A stretch of DNA of 27,321 nt, taken from the NCBI GenBank assembly GCA_036510575.1, contig DATCDR010000252.1, positions 1 through 27,321 on the forward strand. Reading direction: 5' to 3'. Shown in pieces: positions 15,634-23,773 of this stretch; the stretch's first letter is position 1, and every line of letters begins with the position of its first letter. The position numbers and the translations under genes are program-made. Under the pieces are notes generated by a model. It had not been told where the DNA came from and searched no databases. It saw nothing but the letters and a program-made list of their open reading frames with translations. This DNA is from DATCDR01 sp036510575 (GTDB lineage Bacteria > Actinomycetota > Acidimicrobiia > Acidimicrobiales > Bog-793).

Positions 15634-15655
15634 GCTGCCGCTTAGCGGCTACTCA
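15628..15655 (+). repeat. Direct TACTCA repeats flanking a GC hairpin
   Basis: TACTCA occurs at 15628 and again at 15650, 22 bp apart (two helical turns). Between them is a perfect hairpin, GCCGC-TTA-GCGGC (15637-15649). The second TACTCA is followed closely by GGTGAG. The element sits directly in front of the GTG start and could be a second regulator site or a leader hairpin. Confidence 0.45.
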
Positions 15656-15676
15656 GGTGAGCACTAAGTTCGGGGC

Positions 15677-18289
15677 GTGATACAGACCTGGCCGATCATC
15701 GGGCGCGGCGGCGAGATCGCCTCGATCCTGGCCGACCTACGGCGGGGCGTGGGCACCGTGGTCGTCGGAGAGGCAGGGGTCGGCAAGACCGTGTTGGCAC
15801 GCGAGGTGCGACGACAACTGGACGCGGATGGGTGGCGCACCGAGCTGGTGTTGTGCAGCGCACGGCCGGGCTCCTCCTTGCTGACCCTCGTGCAGGCCGT
15901 CGCAGCCGACGGTCCGGATGGGCTGTGGCCGGCAGATCGGGCGGCACGGTTGCCGGGCTCTCCCGAGACGAGGGTGCTGTTGGTCGATGACGCGCACCTG
16001 CTCGATGACGAGTCCGCAGAGTTGCTGTGGCGGGTGGCTGGCGGTGGCGCGGCACTTGTGGTGGCTACGGCGCGTACGGGTGCGCGGGCTCCGGATCGGG
16101 TGGCCCGACTGTGGGCGGACGGGGCATGCAGCCTCCTCGCTCTTACGCCGTTGGCCGACGGTGGTGTTCGGGCGTTGTTGGAGATCCTTCTCGGCGGCGA
16201 CGTGGAAGACCGGCTACCTCGGTTGCTCGTCCGCCGTGCAGCGGGCAACGCTCTTTTGCTCAGGGAATTGGTGCGTTCGGGCGTAGATTCTGGCGCGATC
16301 GAGCGAAGTCACGAGGTCTGGCGGTTGGCAGACAAGCTCCCTGTTGGTGCTGGCGCGACCGACCTGATCCGCAGCAACCTCGCCGGGCTGGACGCAGACG
16401 AACTGCACGCGGCGCAGTTGCTGGCGATCGGCGAACCATTGCGCTTGGAGATGGGCGAGTCCATCATGGGCAATGGGTTGATGGAAGCGTTGGAGGACAA
16501 GCGGATCCTGGCGCTTGACGACACGGTGGACGGGCCGGTGCTCACCCTCGGTCATCCGCTCTACGGCGACGTCTTACGAGCTGACGTCGCGCCGCTGCGC
16601 CTGCGTCGTCTCCGACGTGAGCTGATCAAGGCGGTCCAAGAAGCGAAGACACCGAGCGCACACGATGTCTTGCGATTAGTGGTGTGGCGCGTCGAGCTCG
16701 GCGAGGTTCCCGAACCGGCCGATCTGCTGGCCGCCGCTCGCCTGGCTCGCTCGTTCAGCCATGCCACGGCAGAACGGCTGGCGCGGGCTGCCTTGGCGGC
16801 GATCGTTTCGGTCGACGCCTTGGTGTTGTTGGCTGAGATTCTCATCATGCAGGGCCGGGTGGCGGAGGCAGACCGACTGCTCGATGAGCTAGTGCCGGAT
16901 TCGCTCTCCGATGAGGACCGCCAGGCGGTGACCTACGCGCGGGCGTTGTGTCGGACGAGGCTCGGCGAGGTAAGCGAAGTCGCCACGATGATCACCGGTG
17001 CTGTTATTGACAAGGCGGCGACCTCTCTTCAGGTGCAAGGGATCTACGCGCAGGTACTGATGCTTGATGGTCGCATCGACGAGGCACTCGTGGCCGCCCG
17101 CCCACTCTTCGATGACGAGTTGGCCGATCCGGTCACCCGGACGATCGCGGCGTGCACCCTCATCGTCGGCGAGGGCATCGTCGGCCGCGCAGGTGAGAGT
17201 CACCGCATCATGCTTGAATCGCTGCCGTCGGTGGAGGCGGCACGCGCAGTGCTCCCATTCGGACTGGGCACGGTGATGGTCGCGACGACAATCCGCCTGT
17301 CTGAATCGGGTCGAGTCGATGAGGCCGACCACATCGCACACCAGATGTATGACCGGGCACTCGCCGAGGACGACGAGTGGCTCCGGCCCCGTGGTGCCTC
17401 AGGTTTGGGCGTTACTGCATTGATGCGCGGAAAGGTTCGAACAGCGACCCGCTATTTCCGTATTGCCGTCGCCTCGCTCAACGAACTCGACGGGCAGTAC
17501 CTGTGTTACAACCTGTCCTTTCTGGCTCGTGGCGCGGCGCTTGCCGGTTTCGTCGACGAGGCCCGCCAAGCACTCCGTCCACCGCCGGAGGCGCCTCGCT
17601 TTCCGCTCTTCGAAGCCGACTGGGCGATCGCCGAGGCCGCGCTGTTGGCTTCTGAAGGCTCCTTCGACGCGGCTGCTGAGCGGGCGCTTTATGCGGCGCG
17701 ACGGGCGGCCTCACTCGGTGCGTGGGCCATCGTGGGCTTAGCCGCGCACGACGCCGCGCGCTACACCGGAACGCCTGACGCAGCTCCGCTCGTTGCCACC
17801 GCCGCCGAGCGGGTCGATAGCCCGTTGCATCCCAATCTCGCGGATTACGCAAAGGCTCGGGCTGCCGATGACCCGCGGCGCCTGATCGCCGTGAGCACGC
17901 GCTTTGAGGTGCTGGGGACGCTGCTCTTCGCCGCCGAGGCGAGCTATGCGGCTGCCATGGCCTACCGGAGCGGGGGCGACGGACGCGCCGCGGCCGCAGC
18001 CACCGTGCGGGCCACCTCTTTGCACGCGCGCTGTGAGAATGCGTTCATCCCTTGGGTTGCCGGGTTCCAGAGCGACGAGGTTCTCACCCGCCGGGAACAG
18101 CAGATAGCTCTCTTCGCCGCGGCCGGAAAAGCTGACAACACGATCGCGACGGAGTTGGAAGTATCCGTTCGGACGGTGCAGAATCATCTCTCCCGCACCT
18201 ACCGCAAGCTCGGCGTCACAAGCCGCCACGATCTTCCCGACGCCCTCGCCTTGAGGACAGCGGATCGGTCAGGTCCAGGTCACGCCTGA
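15677..18289 (+). CDS. Large LuxR-family (LAL/STAND) transcriptional regulator
   Basis: The 870-residue protein has an N-terminal NTPase with Walker A GEAGVGKT (31-38) and Walker B LLVDDAH (101-107), a long helical middle rich in Ala/Leu/Asp repeats like TPR-type sensor domains, and a C-terminal LuxR HTH (LTRREQQIALFAAAGK through SVRTVQNHLSRTYRKLG, about residues 803-850). This is the LAL/MalT architecture: signal binding in the middle, ATP-dependent switching, DNA binding at the end. The start is the GTG at 15677. The promoter has a copy of the TGAGTA-N7-TACTCA site that also lies before the next two genes, so these are the likely targets. The ligand cannot be inferred. Confidence 0.93.
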   Translation: MIQTWPIIGRGGEIASILADLRRGVGTVVVGEAGVGKTVLAREVRRQLDADGWRTELVLCSARPGSSLLTLVQAVAADGPDGLWPADRAARLPGSPETRVLLVDDAHLLDDESAELLWRVAGGGAALVVATARTGARAPDRVARLWADGACSLLALTPLADGGVRALLEILLGGDVEDRLPRLLVRRAAGNALLLRELVRSGVDSGAIERSHEVWRLADKLPVGAGATDLIRSNLAGLDADELHAAQLLAIGEPLRLEMGESIMGNGLMEALEDKRILALDDTVDGPVLTLGHPLYGDVLRADVAPLRLRRLRRELIKAVQEAKTPSAHDVLRLVVWRVELGEVPEPADLLAAARLARSFSHATAERLARAALAAIVSVDALVLLAEILIMQGRVAEADRLLDELVPDSLSDEDRQAVTYARALCRTRLGEVSEVATMITGAVIDKAATSLQVQGIYAQVLMLDGRIDEALVAARPLFDDELADPVTRTIAACTLIVGEGIVGRAGESHRIMLESLPSVEAARAVLPFGLGTVMVATTIRLSESGRVDEADHIAHQMYDRALAEDDEWLRPRGASGLGVTALMRGKVRTATRYFRIAVASLNELDGQYLCYNLSFLARGAALAGFVDEARQALRPPPEAPRFPLFEADWAIAEAALLASEGSFDAAAERALYAARRAASLGAWAIVGLAAHDAARYTGTPDAAPLVATAAERVDSPLHPNLADYAKARAADDPRRLIAVSTRFEVLGTLLFAAEASYAAAMAYRSGGDGRAAAAATVRATSLHARCENAFIPWVAGFQSDEVLTRREQQIALFAAAGKADNTIATELEVSVRTVQNHLSRTYRKLGVTSRHDLPDALALRTADRSGPGHA

Positions 18290-18339
18290 ACCCTCGCGCC
18301 CAGAATTCCGTTCAGAGTGAGCAGGTATCGAGCAGCATC

Positions 18340-18358
18340 TGAGTAGGTCGATTACTCA
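18340..18358. promoter_or_regulatory. Perfect TGAGTA-N7-TACTCA operator before secreted gene 1
   Basis: TGAGTA (18340-18345) and TACTCA (18353-18358) form a perfect dyad with a 7-bp spacer, 117 bp upstream of the ancestral ATG of the following gene. Two dyads of the same design lie at 15615 (one mismatch) and 19248. Confidence 0.7.
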
Positions 18359-18508
18359 TGTGCAGATTCTGGTTGTCCTGCCAGGATCTGCAGAAGTAAT
18401 GTCCCCATCCGTCGTAGCGCTGTCAATGGCGGTGTTGACAGTTGACGAATAACGATCCAAAGCGAGGACGTTTTATGATCACGCAACCCCGCGAAAGAAC
18501 CGACCGTC

Positions 18509-19135
18509 ATGGCGGGAGCGGCATCGACGAGCGGCGGCCCGGAGGACGCCGCGGGCGCTCGATTCGCTCGCCGACGGCTGCTTGCGGGAGGGCTTGGCGT
18601 CGCGATGGCGACGATGACTCCCGCTCCCGCAGCGAGTGCCGCGTCGGCTAGCAGTGCAAGCCCAGTTCGGGCCGCGCTGGCCGTTCCGGCTGCGACCCCG
18701 AAGTCGTCATCGGCTTGCGGTAAAGTAACGGCAGAATCAGTCGCCGCGATCGTCGGCCACGCCACACCGGCGCTAGGAGCCGATTTCTCCAACGCCCGCT
18801 TCCCAGCGACAAAGGCGTCCGGCGGAGTCTCGGGCGTCGCGACTCAGTGTGACTACGGGAAGGCGCCGGCAATCATCATTCTCTTCCTCGCTGTCACCTC
18901 GAAGCCGCCCTCGGTAAGCGTGCTCGAGAGCGCGACCAAGACGTCGGCGGCATCGGGGGGCGAGAAAGTCAAAATCACGTCGTACTCTGGACTCGGCATC
19001 CCCGGATTCCTCGTCAGTGTCGGCAGCTCCAACGAAGCGATCGGCCTCTCCGGTACGACAGAATTTCGGGCCACAGCGTACTCGTTGCCGCTGTCAAAGC
19101 TCGCAGCACTAGCCAAGCTGGCCAGAAAACTCTGA
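18509..19135 (+). CDS. Secreted protein 1, DUF3558-like, with a shifted 5' end
   Basis: The product of the ATG at 18509 (208 residues) has a signal peptide with ARFARRRLLAGGLGVAMA and a cleavage-like APAASAAS, then a domain starting ACGKVTAESVAAIVG, with a second Cys in TQCDYGK. This C-x-x-(V/L)-T-x-x-x-(V)-x-x-x-(I/L)-G plus later C-x-(Y/F) pattern resembles DUF3558-type secreted/lipoproteins and the C-terminus of the protease at 21191. Comparison with the sister gene at 19393 shows that the original start was the ATG at 18475: the first ~20 codons there align (RTDRHGGSGID against RTDRSGVVGVD). One extra base between about 18535 and 18570 moves the frame. The ATG at 18509 rescues it, keeping the signal peptide. 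Export by Sec or Tat is possible. Confidence 0.75.
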   Translation: MAGAASTSGGPEDAAGARFARRRLLAGGLGVAMATMTPAPAASAASASSASPVRAALAVPAATPKSSSACGKVTAESVAAIVGHATPALGADFSNARFPATKASGGVSGVATQCDYGKAPAIIILFLAVTSKPPSVSVLESATKTSAASGGEKVKITSYSGLGIPGFLVSVGSSNEAIGLSGTTEFRATAYSLPLSKLAALAKLARKL

Positions 19136-19247
19136 TCAGTGAGCCACGTGCAGGGTATGCGACACCCTCACGGTCGAACCCAGACCAAGCCCGAGTCGTA
19201 ACGTGTGTGGAAGCCAGAACCGGAGTGCGTACTCATAGGTAAGCGCC

Positions 19248-19266
19248 TGAGTACTGCAAGTACTCA
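19248..19266. promoter_or_regulatory. Perfect TGAGTA-N7-TACTCA operator before secreted gene 2
   Basis: TGAGTA (19248-19253) and TACTCA (19261-19266) with a 7-bp spacer; here the dyad extends one more base on each side inward (GTAC-TGCAA-GTAC). A further TACTCA lies at 19230-19235. Position is 127 bp before the ATG, nearly as in secreted gene 1. Confidence 0.7.
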
Positions 19267-19560
19267 TGTCGGAAGGGGACCCGTCCTGCCACGATCTGTA
19301 TAGGCATGCTCACCACCCGTCATCGCGCTGTCAACGGCCGATGTTGAAGGTGTCGAAAATCAACGGGAAGCGATCGGAAGCGAGGACGTCTTATGACGAT
19401 CGAATTCCATGGAAGAACCGACCGTTCCGGCGTGGTCGGCGTCGACCAGCGACGATCTCGAGCATTGCGGGGAGTGCGATTGGCCCGCCGACGATCGGTC
19501 GCAGTTGCGCTTGGTGTCGCGATGGCACTTCCGATGGCGGCGACCATTACAGCTCCCGCA
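19267..19560 (+). repeat. Leader and signal-peptide DNA shared with secreted gene 1
   Basis: From the operator through the leader (blocks such as CGCTGTCAA and AAGCGAGGACGT just before the ATG) and the first ~55 codons, this stretch aligns with 18359-18645 almost without gaps. The similarity stops after the signal peptide; the mature proteins are unrelated by eye. A weaker version of the leader lies before secreted gene 3 (CGTTGATGGCCGATGTCAAAGG at 20198, shortened). Confidence 0.6.
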
Positions 19561-20007
19561 GCGAGCGCGGCGACGGCCATTAGTGCGAGCAGCTCGCTGC
19601 CGTGTACGCCGAAGGTCATCAAGATCCAGGGACACAACGCCGCAGTTAATTGCGGACCGGCGACCGCCACGCTGCACCTCGGTGGCAAGACGTACACCTT
19701 CCGAAACGGCTTCTGCCAGCAGAGTAAGTCGGCCGGCTCAGCGCTCATACTCGATCTAGGCACAATCGTTTCCGGCGTCAAAGGTAATGCGGGCCAGGCC
19801 GATTTCAGCATGCTCATCGGCTCGGTCCACTCGCTCGCATCGGTCCTCGGTGCCGACTACGGCGGAAAGGACCTCCTTGGTGGAGAGAGCTTGATCAACG
19901 TCGTTGGCAGTATTCCTTCCAAGGGCACATTCACCTCGAAGGTCACCGTCGGCGCAAGGTTCACTGGCTCGTGGAACTGCCACGGAGTGGTCTGGAAGGG
20001 ACCGTGA
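19393..20007 (+). CDS. Secreted protein 2, small two-cysteine domain
   Basis: The 204-residue protein starts with a 30-residue polar segment, then RRRSVAVALGVAMALPMAA and TAPAASAATA as a signal peptide. The mature part has PATATLHLGGKTYTFRNGFC, LILDLGTIV, GGKDLLGGE and a final GSWNC, with two conserved cysteines likely forming a disulfide. It is clearly paralogous to the protein at 20361 (GGKPYAFKNGEC, GGKELTGGG, GSWNC). The layout is reminiscent of LpqH-type mycobacterial antigens, but that is only a suggestion. The ATG at 19393 follows AAGCGAGG by a suitable distance. A perfect dyad operator upstream suggests control by the LAL regulator. Confidence 0.85.
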   Translation: MTIEFHGRTDRSGVVGVDQRRSRALRGVRLARRRSVAVALGVAMALPMAATITAPAASAATAISASSSLPCTPKVIKIQGHNAAVNCGPATATLHLGGKTYTFRNGFCQQSKSAGSALILDLGTIVSGVKGNAGQADFSMLIGSVHSLASVLGADYGGKDLLGGESLINVVGSIPSKGTFTSKVTVGARFTGSWNCHGVVWKGP

Positions 20008-20094
20008 AACACCATGGGATCGATATGTCGGCGCAACTTTCACCCTCTCCCGCGACGGTGTTCTTGATCAGAACTGCCTTTGGGGGAGGTTGAC

Positions 20095-20364
20095 ATGCCG
20101 GAAGCTCTGTCGATCTCCGGTCGTAGCGATCTGCGCCGATTTGAGCTGGCGAAAGGTTTTGAACAGGTCTCCAGCTTCAAAACCGTCTGTTGTAGCGCCG
20201 TTGATGGCCGATGTCAAAGGCGCCAACAATTCATCTGCAGTAAAGGACGTGCAGTGTCAGACGGAAGGTTGCAGGTATTTCCCCGCCGAATGTTCTCAGG
20301 CCGGACGTCGGTGACGATTTCCGAGAAACGATCGACAAGAGAGAAGCGAGGCAGACAGTTATGA
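20095..20364 (+). CDS. Possible leader ORF coupled to secreted gene 3
   Basis: An ATG at 20095 is preceded by one of the strongest ribosome binding sites in the window (GGGGGAGG at 20082-20089). The frame runs 89 codons and ends in a TGA that overlaps the next ATG (ATGA at 20361-20364). The predicted basic, cysteine-containing peptide matches no family I know, and its coding quality is poor. It could be a regulatory leader peptide coupling translation to the following gene, or chance. The inverted repeat at 20155-20184 lies inside it. Confidence 0.3.
   Translation: MPEALSISGRSDLRRFELAKGFEQVSSFKTVCCSAVDGRCQRRQQFICSKGRAVSDGRLQVFPRRMFSGRTSVTISEKRSTREKRGRQL
20155..20184. repeat. 9-bp inverted repeat upstream of secreted gene 3
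   Basis: GGTTTTGAA (20155-20163), 12 bases, TTCAAAACC (20176-20184). It could be a regulator site or an RNA hairpin. It is found where secreted genes 1 and 2 have TGAGTA-N7-TACTCA, which is absent from this leader. Confidence 0.45.
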
Positions 20365-20978
20365 ATATCATAAACGGTTCACGTGCGGTCGGGTCTGACA
20401 CCATGGCCGGTGAGCGGGGTTTTGGGCGCGTTCGCGGAATGCGATTCGTTCAGCGACGTTCGGCGCTGTTCGTTATGGCTGTCGCGATGGCATCGGTGGC
20501 TGCAACACCCCTCGCAGGTGTCGCGGCGGCATCCGCACGTTCGACGATCCATGCGAGTGGCGTCCAGACGATCAACTACTCCGGGCCTGCGAAGGTGACG
20601 CTCGTAATCGGAGGAAAGCCCTATGCATTCAAGAACGGTGAATGTGCGTCGATCAAGGTAAGCGGCATCACCGTCGACCTCGCGATGGGATCGATCGTCC
20701 AACAGACGAAGACCGGTGCAACGGTGAGCAAGAACTCGGGAAAACCGTACTTCAGTTTGGATCTCTCACCTGGTCAGAACAGTGACCTACTCGGCACCGT
20801 CTGGTCCGGTGGCAAGGAGCTCACCGGGGGCGGGATCGTGTCGGTAAGCGGAACGGTCGCGGCGAAGGGAACATCGAAGGGGACGTTCAAGAGCGCCAAG
20901 GGTGCGTACGACGCGTTGGGCAAGCCGTTTTCGGTTTCGGGATCATGGAACTGCGAGGGCGCCTTCGCCAAGCACTGA
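20361..20978 (+). CDS. Secreted protein 3, paralogue of protein 2
   Basis: The 205-residue product has an N-terminal polar stretch, a basic FVQRRSALFVMAVAMASVAA signal segment and an AxA-type end (LAGVAAAS). The mature domain parallels protein 2 along its length: VTLVIGGKPYAFKNGEC, VDLAMGSIV, PYFSLDLS, WSGGKELTGG, then KGTFKSAK and a final GSWNC. Two cysteines are conserved. The ATG at 20361 is supported by its alignment with the start of gene 2 and by the GAAGCGAGG element before it; a second ATG at 20403 is possible. Unlike genes 1 and 2 it lacks the TGAGTA-N7-TACTCA site. Confidence 0.85.
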   Translation: MNIINGSRAVGSDTMAGERGFGRVRGMRFVQRRSALFVMAVAMASVAATPLAGVAAASARSTIHASGVQTINYSGPAKVTLVIGGKPYAFKNGECASIKVSGITVDLAMGSIVQQTKTGATVSKNSGKPYFSLDLSPGQNSDLLGTVWSGGKELTGGGIVSVSGTVAAKGTSKGTFKSAKGAYDALGKPFSVSGSWNCEGAFAKH

Positions 20979-21190
20979 TCAGCTGTAGTCCGCGATGCCC
21001 GATCTGGAGCCGTGTCGCTTGCCATCGATACGTCCGAGCTGAGGGTCGATCGATTGGAAGGTGATTCGTGGAGATCCGTGGCAGTGTCGCAACGCGTTTT
21101 TGCATTCGCCCGTCAGATCACGGTTCTCCCGAGTGGTCTGCGAGAGCATTTATCCGAGGGCGGAGCGGACTGAGATCTGAAGCTACAGTC

Positions 21191-23773
21191 ATGGCACGAG
21201 GACGCCACCGCATCGGCGCCGCGTTTGCCGCCATGATGGCAACGCTCGTACTGCTTGGCGTGTCGCTCGGGATTGCTGTCGGCGCGTCGGCTGCATCCCC
21301 GCAAACGCCCGCCGAGGCCTGTGCACAGCAGGCGAAGACTGGGCCGGTCGATAGCGCCTTCGCGTTGGCGGTCTGCACCGACCTCGTGCAGGATCTCACC
21401 GATATCGGGAACATGCTCGGCATGGTGGTCATTCAGCCGACCAGCAGTAGCCTCACGACGCCCGTACGGGTGATCTTCGACGCCTCTGCGGGTCCTCCGA
21501 ACGACATCTTGGAAACGAAGCCCTTCGTTCCCGGGCCCGACCTCAATACCCGTGGTCTGATCGGTGACGAGCCCTGCCAGATCACCTTCTATCCAGCTGC
21601 TTACGATAAGGAGAAGCCGCTGGGCAGTGGCGTGTCGCCCCGCTTGCACGTGCTGATCGCGCACGAGGTGGTGCACTGCTACCAGAACGTCGTCACCAAC
21701 GCCTTCAAGGCGGGGTTGTCTGCCCACGATGGGTTTCCGCAGTGGGTGTCTGAAGGTTCAGCGACCTATCTCGCGACGCAGTATGCCGGACACGGCGAGG
21801 ACGGGACGGCGTCGTATTGGAAGGGATGGATTGAGAACGAGAACAAGAACCTGACGCTGCGCGAACGAGACGCGGTCGGCTGGTATTCGCTGGTCGCCTA
21901 CGTCAACCACGATCGATTGTGGTCAAAGATGGCAGACGCTTGGCGGGCCTACCTGACTGGTGGCGCCACCGCCTATATCGCCGCGCTCGGAGGGGATGCG
22001 CCGGCGGTCTCCAGCGCGTGGGCCCCTTCAATCCTCAACTTGCCGCCATGGGGTGATGCCTGGACCACTCATGGCACCGATGTTGCGAACGGTGCGCAAC
22101 CACAGACATTTGTTGGTCTGGGCCCCGGCATCGACTTCGATCAAGAGCCGATCGCATCCCTTGCCGCGGTCGTGGACGATGAATCCGATGTCGACAACGC
22201 GACCATCGAGATCAGTGTGACGAGTGGCTTCGCCTCGGTGCATGACCTGACCGGTTTCAGCGAGATGGGCTTCAAAGACCAGGCCTTCTGTCTCGGAACG
22301 GCCTGCAAGACGACCGTGCTCTGTCCTGGAGAAAAAGCATCCGAGAAGCCCGTCGAGCTGACGAAACCATTCACCGTTGCCGCGGGCGGAGGAGCAACTG
22401 CTGGCACGTACACGATCACGAAGATCGCGACGTCCACCACGCCCGGCACCCCGACAAAGATTCCGGGAACTGCCGCCTCCTGCAAGCCGCCGCCGGCGCC
22501 GAAGGCGGCGTCCTCCCAAGGTGACCCGCACTTCCAAGCCCTGAATGACGGCACGTTCGATTTTCAGGGCGCCGGTGAGTACACCCTTGTCCGCTCGATG
22601 AGCGGTGACGTCAATGTTCAGGTCCGCCAGACCCCCTACAAGGACTCGAAACAGGTGGCATTCAGCACCGCCGTCGCGATGCGGGTGGGCACGACCAAGG
22701 TGGAAGTCGATAACGGGACACAGATCCTGCTGCGGATCGGCAACAAGGTTGTCGTACCAGCTGCGCTAGTGAAGAAAAAACTGGTCGGTGGCGGCGATCT
22801 CACGTATTCGGGTAGGGGCAAGGGAGAAGCCGAAGTCGTGGCGTCGTGGCCGGACGGTAGCTCACTTGACGTGTTCACCGACACGGTCGGGATGAACATC
22901 ACCTTCACCCCACCGTCGCCAGGCGTCGATACGTTTTCCGGACTGCTCACTGCCTGGGAGGTGCCGAAGCCGGGAGCGAGCAAAACGGCCCTGCAGAGCG
23001 AGACGCTGATCGGTGGTAGCGGTCACCGCTACGTCATCAACCCGACGACGACAGCGGGCTTCAAGACGCTGTACGGGCCATTTGCTCAGAGTTGGCGAGT
23101 CACGCCGAAGACCTCGTTGTTCACGTACGCGAAGGCAAAGTCGACAAGTTCCTATGTCGTAAAGGGCTTCCCGGCGACCTTTGCCGATCTGCCCGCCGCG
23201 AAGGAGAGCAGCGCGGAGGCGACGTGCAAGGCTGATGGTGTTTCCGATCCGAAGTTGCTCGCCGATTGTGCGCTTGATGTCGGCGAGACCGGTCACACCA
23301 CTCTCGCGACCGCTTTTTCGCAGAGTTATGACAAGGTGGCGTCCTCAACATCAACTACATCAACCACCACGACCACGTTTCCCGCATCGAGTGACGGCTC
23401 GGTGCATCCAGCGAAGTTCTACTTCGCCAATCCCTGTCAGGTAGTCACGACTGCCGAACTCACCCAGGCACTCGGCAGAGATGTTCCCCCGCTTACGAGC
23501 TTCCCCCCGGAGTGCGAGTTCATCGTCGGGGAGGTGCAAGTGGACTTCACCACCGACCCGGCCGGCCAATACAAGTCCCAATACAGTGGAAACGGGGTCG
23601 TTGACCCGGAGACGGCGCTCGGTCCGGGCGGTTACTGCATCGAACAACCATCGCCGTTCCCCTCCGTGGCGATCGCCAGTCTCGACAGCGCGGGGAGCTT
23701 CCAGTTTTTGGCTGATAACTGTACCGAAGCGACGGCGCTCGCAAAGGATGCGTTGATGCACATCTCGGGGTGA
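21191..23773 (+). CDS. Large secreted metalloprotease with VWD-like and DUF3558-like domains
   Basis: The 860-residue protein begins with a signal peptide (GRHRIGAAFAAMMATLVLLG, then GASAAS). The catalytic domain has HEVVH at 158-162 and a downstream glutamate in WVSEGSATYLA (Glu188), the gluzincin arrangement of zinc ligands. A middle part (about 230-430) is Gly/Thr-rich. From residue 444, GDPHFQALNDGTFDFQGAGEYTLVRS in shortened form GDPHF...DFQGAGEYTL marks a von Willebrand type D-like domain. A Ser/Thr linker (SSTSTTSTTTTTF, about 717-730) leads to a C-terminal domain with NPCQVVTTAELTQALG and PPECEF, like secreted protein 1. I chose the ATG at 21191 because the signal peptide follows directly; a GTG at 21068 would add 41 unlikely residues. 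It probably acts on extracellular protein; substrates are unknown. Confidence 0.85.
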   Translation: MARGRHRIGAAFAAMMATLVLLGVSLGIAVGASAASPQTPAEACAQQAKTGPVDSAFALAVCTDLVQDLTDIGNMLGMVVIQPTSSSLTTPVRVIFDASAGPPNDILETKPFVPGPDLNTRGLIGDEPCQITFYPAAYDKEKPLGSGVSPRLHVLIAHEVVHCYQNVVTNAFKAGLSAHDGFPQWVSEGSATYLATQYAGHGEDGTASYWKGWIENENKNLTLRERDAVGWYSLVAYVNHDRLWSKMADAWRAYLTGGATAYIAALGGDAPAVSSAWAPSILNLPPWGDAWTTHGTDVANGAQPQTFVGLGPGIDFDQEPIASLAAVVDDESDVDNATIEISVTSGFASVHDLTGFSEMGFKDQAFCLGTACKTTVLCPGEKASEKPVELTKPFTVAAGGGATAGTYTITKIATSTTPGTPTKIPGTAASCKPPPAPKAASSQGDPHFQALNDGTFDFQGAGEYTLVRSMSGDVNVQVRQTPYKDSKQVAFSTAVAMRVGTTKVEVDNGTQILLRIGNKVVVPAALVKKKLVGGGDLTYSGRGKGEAEVVASWPDGSSLDVFTDTVGMNITFTPPSPGVDTFSGLLTAWEVPKPGASKTALQSETLIGGSGHRYVINPTTTAGFKTLYGPFAQSWRVTPKTSLFTYAKAKSTSSYVVKGFPATFADLPAAKESSAEATCKADGVSDPKLLADCALDVGETGHTTLATAFSQSYDKVASSTSTTSTTTTTFPASSDGSVHPAKFYFANPCQVVTTAELTQALGRDVPPLTSFPPECEFIVGEVQVDFTTDPAGQYKSQYSGNGVVDPETALGPGGYCIEQPSPFPSVAIASLDSAGSFQFLADNCTEATALAKDALMHISG

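Noticed and set aside
23341..23385. A short tandem repeat
   Set aside because: It is the codon-level repeat of the Ser/Thr linker in the protease and needs no other explanation.
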